NCBI GenBank assembly: GCA_016711505.1
Contig: JADJSV010000019.1
Location: 21,673 to 85,672 of the forward strand
Length of the DNA stretch: 64,000 nt
Direction: 5' to 3'
Source of the DNA: Bacteroidota bacterium
GTDB lineage: Bacteria; Bacteroidota; Bacteroidia; AKYH767-A; 2013-40CM-41-45
Shown here piece by piece: positions 55,083 through 64,000 of this stretch. Under the pieces are notes generated by a model. The model was not told the DNA's origin, did not search any database, and saw only the letters and a list, made by a program, of their open reading frames with translations. Positions within the stretch are counted from its first letter, which is position 1; each line of letters opens with the position of its first letter. A program made the position numbers and the translations under genes.

Positions 55083-56775
55083 TGCCGGTAATTGGGGTTG
55101 TGGTGTTCCGAATTCAACTATTGATGCCATCATTCCTGCAGGTCGAGCATTCTATCCGGTCATTAACGGATCAGGTGCAGAGTGTAAAGACCTGCAAATT
55201 CATAATGGGGCTTCTCTAACGATAGCAACCGTTGATACTTTGTCGGTTTTTGGTAACTGGACGAATGATGATACTTTTATTGCCAATTCAGGAACAATCA
55301 TAATAGATGATCAATGTGCAATTACCGGAGCGGGAGTAAATACCTTCCATCATTTTACGATTGAGCCAACAGGATATGTAATTGCACCTTCAGGAAATAT
55401 TAATGTAACAGGTAACTGGACAAATACCGGGGTATTCAATTCAAACGGTGGAACGGTTACTTTTACCGGCGGAAATCTTCAGGTGATTTCATGTCCATCA
55501 GGTGAAGTTTTCAATAATCTATCTGTTCAGAAATCCGGAAATGAAATTACCGTAGGAAATGATTTTACAATTGCTTCAACGCTTACATTGACGAGTGGAA
55601 ATATCAGATTAGGAAGCAGTGTTCTTACTCTAGGAACATCTACTTCGAATGCAGTTGTAAATCCTGCAACCGTTACAGATGCCAGTTATATCATTGCCGA
55701 TAATAGCGGCTATGTAAAACATTTTGTAAACAATGCAGGTGCAAGTGCTACTAAGAATGTAAACCTCTATAGTTTTCCGATTGGTGATGGAATAAATTTC
55801 ACACCATGTGCAATCCATTTAAAATCTGCTACGACATTGAACTCCGGTGCATTTATAACAGCAAATGTTACAGATGCAAGAATTCCTGGGGCATGGACAG
55901 TTGATTATCCGAAGTACCTTACACGTTACTGGACAATTGAGCCAAGTGCTACGGCGTTACTGGATGGTTTTGTTTACGAGTCATATATATATTATTTACC
56001 CGGACCGGATGCTTCCGGAGGTGATATGATAGGAGTTGGGGCGATCATGCCGTGTAAAGAAACGATTGCAACCGGAGTATTTGAAGATGGTTTGCCTGCA
56101 GAAATGCAGGATAACGATATTCCATCTGCAATGGGAAATCATCTGCATGAACTCCGATGGGATGGCAGAACATCTTTCAGTAGATTTTCAGGAAGAGGAG
56201 GAACAGCATTACCGATTGAATTGATCTCTTTCACAGCAAAAGCAACAGCTAAAAATACAGTGAATCTGAAATGGTCGACAGCAACTGAAACGAACAATGA
56301 TTACTTCCTCATTGAACGTTCAAAAGACGGAATTGAATTTGAATCGATCATCAATGTTGATGGTGCCGGATTCAGTACGAAGAAACTTACGTATTCGACT
56401 TCTGATAATAATCCATTACCCGGTTTATCATTCTACAGATTAAAGCAAGTTGATTTCGACGGGCAGTTCTCAAATTCAGAAATTGTTTCTGTTGAATTGC
56501 GCGATCTTGCAAGTGAATTTACATTCAATGTATTTCCAAATCCATCTAACGGAACTGATTTGAAATTTAATCTGAAAGCGGGCAGAGGTGAGAAGATCAT
56601 TTTAGTGATCAATGATATGTCCGGCAAAGAAAATTATCGCAGAGAAATTACGATAGATGACGACAGAGAAATTCTATACGACCTGGATCCGAATGTTCAT
56701 TTGGTCGCAGGGGTGTATTTTGTTTCGGTGACGAATAATAAAAATACAATAAAGGAGAAATTGGTTATTCGATAA
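55083..56775 (+). CDS. Giant surface protein, C-terminal part with T9SS domain (frame 3 of 3)
   Basis: The last ~564 residues of the giant protein. It opens in the N-W-G-C-G-V-P-N-S module that follows the second frame change, then has more repeat strands (F-N-N-L-S-V-Q-K-S-G-N). A segment of the type F-P-I-G-D-G-I-N-F-T-P follows, then the frequent Bacteroidota linker L-P-I-E-L-I-S-F-T-A-K ... V-N-L-K-W-S-T-A-T-E-T-N-N-D-Y-F. The end is a T9SS type A sorting domain (V-F-P-N-P-S-N-G-T, V-A-G-V-Y-F-V-S-V, E-K-L-V-I-R). This shows that the giant protein is meant for T9SS export and surface attachment. The frame extends upstream to 55033 in the wrong phase. Confidence 0.85.
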
Positions 56776-56790
56776 TAACTGTTATTCTAA

Positions 56791-56976
56791 TCATTTTTTC
56801 TTCTTCGGCACTTTCGCTCCCGACTTCTTCGCTTCGCTGATTCCAATTGCTATTGCTTGCTCACGGCTTTTCACTTTGCCGCCTTTACCATCTTTTCCTG
56901 ATTTTAATTCGCCGTCCTTGAATTCGTGCATCACTTTGCTGATCTTTTCTTCTGCCTTTTTCGAGTATTTTGCCAT
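56791..56976 (-). CDS. DUF6496-type small Lys-rich protein
   Basis: A 61-residue, strongly basic protein: M-A-K-Y-S-K-K-A-E-E-K-I-S-K-V-M-H-E-F-K, a flexible middle with G-K-D-G-K-G-G-K-V, then S-R-E-Q-A-I-A-I-G-I-S-E-A-K-K-S-G and a K-K-K-K end. It matches my memory of DUF6496, a short family found in many soil and aquatic bacteria. The R-E-Q-A-I-A-I-G-I-S-E-A segment is a helix also found in other small stress-type proteins. The function is unknown; the charge makes nucleic-acid binding possible. It stands alone, convergent with the giant gene. Confidence 0.75.
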   Translation of the reverse strand: MAKYSKKAEEKISKVMHEFKDGELKSGKDGKGGKVKSREQAIAIGISEAKKSGAKVPKKKK

Positions 56977-57144
56977 GATGTTTTTTTATTATTGAAAAGA
57001 AAAAATATGCCAAAATCAATGTATTGATTTGAAAGATTGCTATTCAGCAACCTGACAGTTATCATAGCTATTCATGACAGTGATCACATCTGCATCTCTG
57101 AATTGTTGGAACTTTGTTCTAATACATTAATACTTATCTGACTC

Positions 57145-57570
57145 ATGAAAAAACTAATCCCTTTAAGCATTATCATAATGATAATTGCATTCAATAGCGC
57201 ATGTAAAAAAGATGCTGATACAACTCCATCTGTAAATTCAACCACCTATCCGATTTCCGGAACATGGAGAGTAAGTTCTTTTGTGAAGGATAATATCGAT
57301 CTCACCGGCAATTTTACAAACGTTACACTTACTTGTGACAATTCCGGTGCGATGACCATTCATGAGAATGGACAAAGTTACCCATGTAACTGGAATTATA
57401 ACGGCAGCGGACATGATATGTGCCATTTTCATATTATGGGTTGCGATGATAATTCACATCTGTGGGAATTGGCGGAGGATTGGAATATAACTTATCCGGA
57501 TAGTCAACACTGTAATTTTTCCAGCCACAATCCCGGGCATAATTGCTCTATGTTGTGGACTAAAATCTGA
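57145..57570 (+). CDS. Small Cys/His-rich lipoprotein
   Basis: A 141-residue lipoprotein with lipobox F-N-S-A-C (Cys20). The next part, T-Y-P-I-S-G-T-W-R-V-S-S-F-V-K-D, resembles the lipocalin-like small lipoproteins of Bacteroidota. The mature domain then holds six Cys and several His in a short span (M-C-H-F-H-I-M-G-C-D-D-N-S-H and Q-H-C-N-F-S-S-H-N-P-G-H-N-C). That could mean disulfides or metal binding, which I cannot decide. Alone between DUF6496 and the ABC gene. Confidence 0.7.
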   Translation: MKKLIPLSIIIMIIAFNSACKKDADTTPSVNSTTYPISGTWRVSSFVKDNIDLTGNFTNVTLTCDNSGAMTIHENGQSYPCNWNYNGSGHDMCHFHIMGCDDNSHLWELAEDWNITYPDSQHCNFSSHNPGHNCSMLWTKI

Positions 57571-57596
57571 GTCTATCTCAAACGTACAATCAAAAA

Positions 57597-57635
57597 AGCC
57601 CAAAGCCCTATTCCGAAGAAAAGGGCCTTGGGCTT
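57597..57635. terminator. Hairpin after the Cys/His-rich lipoprotein gene
   Basis: AAGCCCAAAGCCCT pairs with AGGGCCTTGGGCTT (one mismatch) around an 11-base loop. A six-base T-run follows the stem on the minus strand and a six-base A-run precedes it on the plus strand, so the classical direction is minus, though the hairpin sits 27 bases after a plus-strand stop. It may act in both directions. The rest of the gap to 57920 is AT-rich with nothing recognisable. Confidence 0.65.
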
Positions 57636-57920
57636 CACACACACTAACGAGTCCACACAACTCGCATTTCAACCACTAAAATCAATATTCTTGATCATCC
57701 ACAATCAATGAATATGTATAGTTAAACACACTTCACTCTTTAAACGTTACATGAGGAGTTATACAAACAATGTGGCGCCTTGATCGATAGTTTTGTAGTA
57801 CAATCAGTGACAGGTTTCTTGATTGAAAAAGGCAGAGAAAGTTTTAAAATAAATGAAAATGAATTATTCATTATTATTTATTAATTGCCTTCAGGATTGA
57901 TTTTTGCTTCCTTTGTACCT

Positions 57921-58406
57921 ATGAAGATCCTTTGGAAATATCTGCAGCCTCAAAGAGGATTAATTGCCATTTCGCTTGTTTTAGCGGCAATCAGTCAGCT
58001 TTTGAATTTGATCGATCCAATAATTTTCGGGAAGATAATTGACCAATATGCCAATCGCATTGATAGTCGTACTGAAGATGAGTTAATGAATGGCGTGTTA
58101 GGTTGGCTGGGTATTGCTGTTGGTATTGCCTTACTTGCAAGGATAGCCCGTTCATTTCAGGAATATTTTACACGACTGGCAGTACAGAAATTCGGAATGC
58201 AGATCTTCAATGATGGCATACGCCAGACCTTACGACTTTCATTTCAGGAATTCGAGGAGAAACGGAGTGGAGAAACTCTTGCTGTATTGCAAAAGGTGAG
58301 GACAGATACTCAGCAATTCGTAAATAGCTTCATTACAATTTTATTTTCGTCCGTCATTGGCGTTGGATTTCTTGTGTGGTATTCGATTTCAAAAACTGGT
58401 TGTTGA
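57921..58406 (+). CDS. ABC exporter, N-terminal membrane part (frameshifted gene, piece 1)
   Basis: The beginning of a half-size ABC transporter (membrane domain plus ATPase in one chain). M-K-I-L-W-K-Y-L-Q-P-Q-R-G starts at the ATG at 57921; the frame is open to a TTG at 57885, which adds 12 unfitting residues. Two membrane helices (about 14-33 and 56-76) and the conserved F-Q-E-Y-F-T-R-L-A-V-Q-K and L-R-L-S-F-Q-E-F-E-E-K-R-S-G-E-T coupling regions are visible. After F-L-V-W-Y-S-I the frame is lost near 58395; the next coding piece in another frame reads K-N-W-L-L-I-P-V-F-V-I-G-I-L-V-L-G. The whole gene would encode about 598 residues, normal for this family. Confidence 0.85.
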   Translation: MKILWKYLQPQRGLIAISLVLAAISQLLNLIDPIIFGKIIDQYANRIDSRTEDELMNGVLGWLGIAVGIALLARIARSFQEYFTRLAVQKFGMQIFNDGIRQTLRLSFQEFEEKRSGETLAVLQKVRTDTQQFVNSFITILFSSVIGVGFLVWYSISKTGC

Positions 58407-58509
58407 TTCCTGTTTTTGTTATTGGCATATTAGTTCTTGGATCACTTACCGGATTGTTAAGTAAAAAATTAAGAGCACTCAACGTTCTATAAACAGAGAA
58501 ACAAATCGA

Positions 58510-59064
58510 ATGGCAGGTGTGATCACTGAGTCGCTGCGAAATATTGAATTGGTAAAAAGTCTGGGTTTAACATTCCCTGAGATAAAAAGATTAAAGGCGC
58601 AAACCTTTAAGATCTTCGAATTGGAAATGGTAAAAGTAAAGCGGGTGCGCACTCTTACTTTCTTACAGGGAACGATCTTATCGATATTAAAACAATCAAT
58701 TTTATTTATTCTGCTTTGGTTGATCTTTAGAAAAGTGCTTTCGACAGGTGAACTGATTGCAATGCAATTGATATCGACTTCAATCTTCGGTCCTTTACAA
58801 GATCTTGGAAATATTATTTTAAGTTATCGCGAATTGGAAGCATCGATCACTTCTTTTGATCAGCTCATGAAGAAACCTATCGAGAAACGCCCTGAAAACC
58901 CGTTAGAAATAGGTGAGTTGAAAAGTATTGAGTTTAGTGACGTAATATTTCGTCATAAGTCTGCAGGATATAATTCTCTAGATGGAATATCTTTCCGAGT
59001 TCAAACCGGACAGACAATTGCTTTTGTTGGTCCGTCAGGTGCCCGGCAAGTCTACATTAGTTAA
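58510..59064 (+). CDS. ABC exporter, second membrane part and start of ATPase (piece 2)
   Basis: This continues the exporter. The true frame starts a little upstream, near 58480, as T-Q-R-S-I-N-R-E-T-N-R. It has S-L-R-N-I-E-L-V-K-S-L-G, two membrane helices (about 58660-58725 and 58740-58800), and the linker into the ATPase (I-E-F-S-D-V-I-F-R-H). The Walker A motif is cut in half: G-P-S-G-A is followed by a frameshift, and deleting one C from GCCCGG at about 59041-59044 restores G-P-S-G-A-G-K-S-T-L-V-K. The substrate of the exporter is unknown. Confidence 0.85.
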   Translation: MAGVITESLRNIELVKSLGLTFPEIKRLKAQTFKIFELEMVKVKRVRTLTFLQGTILSILKQSILFILLWLIFRKVLSTGELIAMQLISTSIFGPLQDLGNIILSYRELEASITSFDQLMKKPIEKRPENPLEIGELKSIEFSDVIFRHKSAGYNSLDGISFRVQTGQTIAFVGPSGARQVYIS

Positions 59065-59139
59065 ATTATTGGTTGGTTTATATAAACCTGTTGAGGAAAT
59101 ATTTTATTCAACGAAAGTCCTTCCGACAGAATTCCTACA

Positions 59140-59716
59140 ATGAACTACGCCGACAGATCAGTTTGTAACGCAAGACACTTTTTGTTTGCAGGAACAATCA
59201 AAGAGAATCTTTTATTTGTAAAATCAGACGCAACGGATAGTGAAATACTGGATACATTACATAAGGCATCATGCGATCATTTAGTGAAAAATTCTTCGAA
59301 AGGGATCAATACTGTATTGGGAGAAGGTGGAGATGAAATTGTCGGGAGGGGAGAAGCAGAGGATTTCGATAGCCAGGGCTTTACTTCGTCATCCACGTTT
59401 ACTCATTTTCGACGAGGCAACATCGGCACTCGATTCACTTACAGAGGAAGATATAACAAATACCATCAGAACGATTTCATTATCACAAAAGCAAATAACG
59501 ATCCTGATTGCCCATCGACTTTCAACGATCATGCATGCAGATCTTATTTATGTATTGGAAAAAGGGAAGATCATTGAAACCGGTTCTCATGATCAATTGT
59601 TGCAAACGAAAGGTTTGTATTATGCCATGTGGCGGCAACAGGTAGGGGAAAGAAGGGAAGTTGTAGAAGCAGCTGTAATTATTGATGAGAGTAATGAAAC
59701 TTCTAATATTGATTAA
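59140..59716 (+). CDS. ABC exporter, rest of ATPase domain (piece 3, two frames)
   Basis: The first frame (to about 59330) encodes F-L-F-A-G-T-I-K-E-N-L-L-F after the Q-loop region. The second (from about 59327) encodes the signature L-S-G-G-E-K-Q-R-I-S, Walker B L-L-I-F-D-E-A-T-S-A-L-D and the H-loop A-H-R-L-S-T-I, and ends E-S-N-E-T-S-N-I-D. At least one more indel lies between 59095 and 59150. All ATPase motifs are intact when read across the frames and none is altered by substitution, which argues for consensus errors and against long-standing decay. Confidence 0.8.
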
Positions 59717-60290
59717 GATTTTTGCCGGGATTTAATGGATTTTGGGATTACCGGGAGGTATTAATTATGGTGAGATAAATGGATATTTGAATTCCAAACT
59801 CCTAATTATTGTAGCCTTTTTCAGCATCCGGAAAGAATTAACATTGCAGACCAGGTAAGTTTTTATAATGAGAAAAAATATTCCCTCATTCTCGAAAATC
59901 CCTATGATATCTCGGCGGCACACTAATTAATAAATTTTTTCAAAACCTGAATAATTAATCATTCAACCAACTTATTAATGCGACCGGAGATACTATTCCA
60001 GCTCACCTTGCATAACAGAGCGACTACAATATTGAAAGAAGGAATTTTTATTCGCCAAATACCGCTTGAAGTTGATTTGTCGAGCACTATATCTGATGGC
60101 AGTTATTATTATGAATTGACATTGAGTACCGATAATGGAATTGTTTTATGTTTCTTTTTATAGAGGAATCAGATGTTGAATTTGTTATTATAGTTGTATT
60201 GATTGCAATTGGTGTCGAAGCAGTAATGTTTCCGGGAATAAAAGTGGATTAGTAATTGTGTATTGATTAATAACTGGAGTCATGATGATT
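59717..60290. other. Low-quality or decayed stretch, no readable gene
   Basis: Only short frames are open. A plus-strand piece at 59978-60163 reads A-T-T-I-L-K-E-G-I-F-I-R-Q-I-P and S-D-G-S-Y-Y-Y-E-L-T-L, resembling the end of a secreted-protein sorting domain, but the frame around it is broken. This piece is part of the direct repeat described separately. Confidence 0.5.
59837..60253 (+). repeat. Copy 1 of a ~350-base direct repeat
   Basis: Starts ATTAACATTG and shares with 61533-61900 the blocks GGCGGCACACTAATTAAT, AATAATTAATCATTCAA, AGCTCACCTTGCATAA, CAAATACCGCTTGAAG and AGGAATCAGATGTTGAATTT, in the same order and orientation. Many single-base differences and indels separate the copies. 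Confidence 0.75.
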
Positions 60291-61342
60291 GATTGATCAA
60301 TTCCACAGGAAAGTATAACCTCCGGTATCTGTTTTTCATCAAGAAGAGATTGCGATCTTGAATTTGACAGGGATCAGTACTGCCGGCAATAATTAATTTA
60401 TTTTCGAAATCCAGATCCTACCTGCCTTGTACATTAGCATTTATTCAGTATAAGGAGTTCTCTATTTGATTACCAAGATCATCTATTTTTCAGCCAAAGA
60501 TCCCTTGCCAGACAATAAAACCAGGACCAATCGGAAGTATTGTCGTATCGTTTAGTTTTAAAACATCAGTATATATCTGCTGTGGCAATTTTCCCCAAAG
60601 GATACTACCTGTAGAATCAACGCATCTCAATTGATCCTAATCTTAAGATACTTATTTGGATTTGTCTGGATAATTTTAGTAATTGTTCGATATTGGGAAA
60701 GACGAATGACAATTAGAGCTACAGACAGGAAATCCTGAGCTATCTAATTTCAAACTATTCGACCTATTTTGGTATAAATATCCACCATCGTCTGCTTGAA
60801 TTATTAAAATCATTGGTATTAAATATTGTATCTAAGAATTAAATTACTCAGGAAGTGTTCCGGCACTATCTGTTTTCAGTATCATTTTATTATTATGACG
60901 AATTTCCTACAATAGTGTCTGGTGAGAAATGTAATCCAATAATAAAACCGTGATCGGAACCCGCACTAATTGAAGCTATGCAACTCTTGTTTTCATATGT
61001 TTTGATCCATCTGATATTTCCCGAACTATCTAGTTTTATAAGTGATGAATAGTTATTATTAGTGTAAGTGCTCATAATGAAATTCCCGTCAGATAATTCT
61101 ACAAAAACGAACATATTAAAATTATCACCGGGAGTTGAAATTGATAGCCAATTTAGCCCATATAAGGAGTACCATCTTTATTTGTTTTAACTATTTCTGC
61201 AGGGTTTGAGAACATTAGGATCGAACTATCAGATAGTTCTGCTAGAGTTGGCAACCTGATCTATAACTGTATTTCTGAAATGTATCTTGTGCCCTTGAAG
61301 AAAGACAATTAATAAGAAAAATGCCAGAAGAAGTTTTCTCAT
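60290..61342 (-). pseudogene. Broken secreted protein related to the 42010 gene
   Basis: On the minus strand a start at 61342 gives a good signal peptide (M-R-K-L-L-L-A-F-F-L-L-I-V-F-L-Q-G). After a frame change A-Q-D-T-F-Q-K-Y follows, then a longer readable part at 61114-60893 (F-V-E-L-S-D-G-N-F-I-M-S-T-Y and K-L-D-S-S-G-N-I-R-W-I-K-T-Y). These match the propeller-like strands of the T9SS protein at 42010-43602, so this is a paralogue. Further fragments (L-K-L-D-S-S-G-F-P-V-C and C-V-D-S-T-G-S-I-L-W-G-K) appear down to about 60290, each in a different frame. Either a dead gene or an intact one hidden by sequence errors. Confidence 0.6.
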
Positions 61343-61532
61343 TTATATTATATGTAGTAGAGTTTTAACTTATTGTCCTAAAGATACATATCTTTCATTT
61401 TGAAATTTAAATTATCAAAGGGCTGTTTTATTATTTCCGGGTAAATGTCGGAAAAGAGTTTTTGTGTCCGGAGCCTTCAGAAACTTCAATTACGGGCTTT
61501 GGCTTCAATATGCTTTCTAGACCCCAATATGG

Positions 61533-61900
61533 ATTAACATTGAAGCCATTGTAAGTTTTGATAATGAGAAAAATACTCCTCATTCAAAGAAATTGCCTGT
61601 CATAATCTGGCGGCACACTAATTAATTAATTTTTCAAAATCAGAATAATTAATCATTCAATCAACTGAGTAATGCGACCAGAGATACTACTAGAGCTCAC
61701 CTTGCATAATAGGTGACTACAATATTGAAAGAAGAAATTTTCATTCGTCAAATACCGCTTGAAGATTGTTGTCGAGCTTTATATCAGATGGCAGGGTATT
61801 ATGAATTGACATTGGTACTGACGAATCAGGTGCTTTAATATTTCTTTTATAAGAGAGGAATCAGATGTTGAATTTATTTTTTTCCGGGAAAAGATGAATT
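61533..61900 (+). repeat. Copy 2 of a ~350-base direct repeat
   Basis: Matches 59837-60253 as described there, with ~1.7 kb between copies, but ends earlier: after AGATGTTGAATTT it jumps to TTTCCGGGA, which in copy 1 lies about 45 bases further on. The broken propeller-type gene lies between the copies. Confidence 0.75.
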
Positions 61901-62560
61901 CGATAAGAGGGAGAGTTAACTGTTGACATTATTCATGACTACTCTTTTTCTCCCTTTTTTCTTTATGCGCTCTGTATGTTAAAAAGAATCACAGCATTTA
62001 TAAGCTCCAACCTCCTTTATCATAATATTTGCACCCGGATAAAAGTTTCGTTTGCCTGACCATTTTAACACTTTAGTTGTTGTTCCATTGGTATAAGCGC
62101 TGTTTTAATTAAAGTAAAATTTCCGAACAAGTTTATAAACCCTGCGTATTGAGCAACTCAGAATTCGCTGAAAATCTTCTGCTAATTCTGTTATACACTC
62201 ATTGAGTGTGTTTGTACCTAACTTAAAATCATCCCCACATGATCATGAGCTCGCATTAGTGAGAGAAGACAGAAATTATTTTACTCCTGTTCATTATGTT
62301 TTATTCACTGCCGGCAAAGGCCAGTCGAGACAACATCCGTGGAATGTACGTAGACAGTACTTCGTCATGGTTGGAGATAGTTCCCTTGAAAATCAGATAC
62401 TCCGGTATGCAGTTGCATGATCTGAATTATATGACATTGTATGATCTGAACAATCTCAGTTGGACCAAAAGTACCAATATTGCAAAACTTGCAGTATTCA
62501 TTTCAAAAGCTAAAACGCAATACAGGATCATTTGAGTAGGAGCTTCGGGTGAAACGTATA
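61901..62560. other. Unreadable stretch, possibly the start of a surface-protein gene
   Basis: Short plus-strand frames at 62202-62420 and 62296-62535 (for example Y-F-V-M-V-G-D-S-S-L-E-N-Q-I-L-R-Y and M-T-L-Y-D-L-N-N-L-S-W-T-K) overlap in different phases and look like one protein broken by indels. No recognisable domain. The part before 62200 has no supported gene. Confidence 0.35.
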
Positions 62561-64000
62561 ATTCATTCCCTTCGCGGATTCATGAATTATAATAACCGGG
62601 TTCTCCTATAGAAAGATTTAATGTTTTCAATTTTGAATTTGAATTTCTGTTTAACATCCAGCATCAATGCATTCTACTCAATGTTATTATCTGACTCCCG
62701 AATGGTTATACAGCAGATACTTCGGGCGCATTTGCATTTGCATTGCGGGAGTTTTCAGAAAATAGATTCGCTAACAAGTGCCAATGGACTTGTTTCTGAA
62801 ATCTACTTGGGCTGGCCGAACCGGGGACAAATGCAACAGTTGGCATCGAAAGCTGACAGGATACTTCTTCATTCTTACAGAACAACGGATGCAAAGATAT
62901 TTATCAATATACGAAACGAGCTTTTTAGATATTGCAAGCGGGGAAAGTAACAACCGTCCTTCCTATTTTCTCCAGTGAACAATCATACATATTACAACTG
63001 GCTCAGTACAAATCCAACTACAAAACCATATACTTAACCTACACAGGTTTTCTGGAGTTGAATCGGATATCAATATTAAAAATTTTATTAGAACAGATGG
63101 TTCCACATGGTTCAGTTACGCTGCAATGCCTAAGCCCCCGCCGTAAACTGCAGCAGAATTTCTCCCAGCGGGCCAACGCATTTTTGTAATGGCGGGTATA
63201 GCATTGACTGCAAATCAAGAGTTCATCCTATTTCTGGACTTCGGGAGGACAAACTACACGTTCCATCACTGTGAACAGCTCAGAGGATTGACCCAAAGTT
63301 AAGTGCAGATTCAACAGGAGTGGTTGCTTTATCGCGACCATTCGGAATAGCTGTTTCAGCATCCGCCATAACACGAACCATCACTGCCAGTGGTCCAACA
63401 TCATTTGTACTGGCGGATCAGTGATGCCAACATCTAGTCCAAAGCTAATTCCTACTTATGGTCAAATGGTGCGACAACTCAATCGATCGTCGTGACAACG
63501 TCAGAAGTATTCAACAACAGGTATCAACACGGTTGCTCTGCAACTTCAGCAGCAATAGTTGTGAGTGCAATGGCAGCACCCATTGTCCCTGTTATCACAG
63601 CAAAGTCGCTCCTTAAGCATATGTCCAGGAACTTTACTAACGCTCGCTTTAACCCCAGTGCTTCGTATGCATGGTCCAAGTAGACCAACAACACGTTCCA
63701 TCATTGTGTCAGCAGCCGGATCATATACTGTCCGCATGTACGGAGTGCAAACTGTTCAGCAGTCTCTACACCAAAGTTGTTTCAATGCTTGCTGCTCCTG
63801 CAGCACCGGTCATAACACCAAACAGTTCGACCACTCTACCAGCAGTCATCCATCAGTATCCTTACCTCAAGCACAGCGAACCAATATCGCTGGTCAACCA
63901 TTACAACGCCTCGAAGCATCACTGTTTCAACGCAGAGATTTATCGATGTGATATTACCGGTACAAACGGATTTGTACTGCAACATCAACCTGTTGCTGTC
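62560..64000 (+). pseudogene. Fragmented surface protein with Ig-like repeats, runs off the window
   Basis: Reading across frames on the plus strand gives several copies of a Bacteroidota Ig-like module: T-S-G-G-Q-T-T-R-S-I-T-V at about 63240-63290; C-T-G-G-S-V-M-P-T-S-S then W-S-N-G-A-T-T-Q-S-I-V-V-T-T-S at about 63400-63510; G-C-S-A-T-S-A-A-I-V-V-S near 63535; and S-A-A-G-S-Y-T-V-R-M at about 63710-63740. Such modules are typical of large T9SS-exported proteins. Frame changes occur every few dozen bases and the gene continues past base 64000. Identity beyond 'Ig-like repeat surface protein' cannot be given. Confidence 0.55.

Noticed and set aside
59717..64000. A new mobile or defence system in the gene-poor right end
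   Set aside because: The readable fragments are all secreted-protein repeats (propeller strands, Ig-like modules). There is no nuclease, recombinase, helicase, reverse transcriptase or toxin motif; the apparent lack of genes is due to indels.
1..64000. tRNA or rRNA genes
   Set aside because: I examined the intergenic regions and found no cloverleaf with a TTCRANY T-arm and no rRNA-like sequence; a covariance-model search would settle this.

Overview
The window looks like chromosomal DNA of a Gram-negative Bacteroidota member, probably an uncultured one. Several large secreted proteins end in a type IX secretion (T9SS) C-terminal sorting domain with the usual P-N-P and G-I/V-Y motifs. Two lipid A genes (lpxH, lpxK) imply an outer membrane. 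A LytS/LytTR pair, a CusA-TolC fusion, an archaeal-type ProS and several small families typical of Bacteroidota (DUF6544, DUF6496, zinc-ribbon coiled coil) agree. The DNA is AT-rich and mostly lacks Shine-Dalgarno sequences. I see no tRNA, rRNA, transposase, phage gene or CRISPR array.

Layout. 0-8.4 kb: the tail of a T9SS cargo, an FG-GAP/UnbV secreted protein split by a frameshift, a LytS/LytTR two-component system, three small genes of unknown role and another T9SS cargo. 8.4-16.9 kb: a cation-transport block with a frameshifted P-type ATPase, a small secreted His/Asp-rich protein, a CusA RND pump fused to a TolC-like domain (damaged near its end) and its adaptor. 16.9-18.6 kb: an array of palindromic CTGCGG-rich repeats on both sides of an OsmC gene and a tiny membrane protein. 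18.6-26.2 kb (minus strand): lpxH, an M1 peptidase, a TlpA-like lipoprotein, a choice-of-anchor-B T9SS protein and lpxK. 26.2-43.6 kb: mostly housekeeping genes (Nif3-like, zinc ribbon, TPR protein, FadL-like porin, an Asn-rich lipoprotein, proS, two GT39-like membrane proteins, a CvfB-like S1 protein, prfC) plus a MITE-like inverted-repeat element and a T9SS protein. 44.1-56.8 kb: one giant surface protein of about 4,220 residues, now in three reading frames because of two single-base insertions. 56.8-59.7 kb: DUF6496, a Cys/His-rich lipoprotein and an ABC exporter broken by at least five indels. 59.7-64 kb: remains of secreted proteins so rich in indels that no full gene can be read.

Indels rise steeply toward the right edge: a handful in the first 57 kb, at least five within the 1.8 kb ABC gene, then one every few dozen bases. 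Several earlier ones lie in short homopolymers. The simplest reading is low consensus quality near a contig end, not true gene decay. The biological points of most interest are the palindromic repeat array, the MITE-like element, the giant adhesin and the CusA-TolC locus. I did not find a convincing new defence or mobile system.
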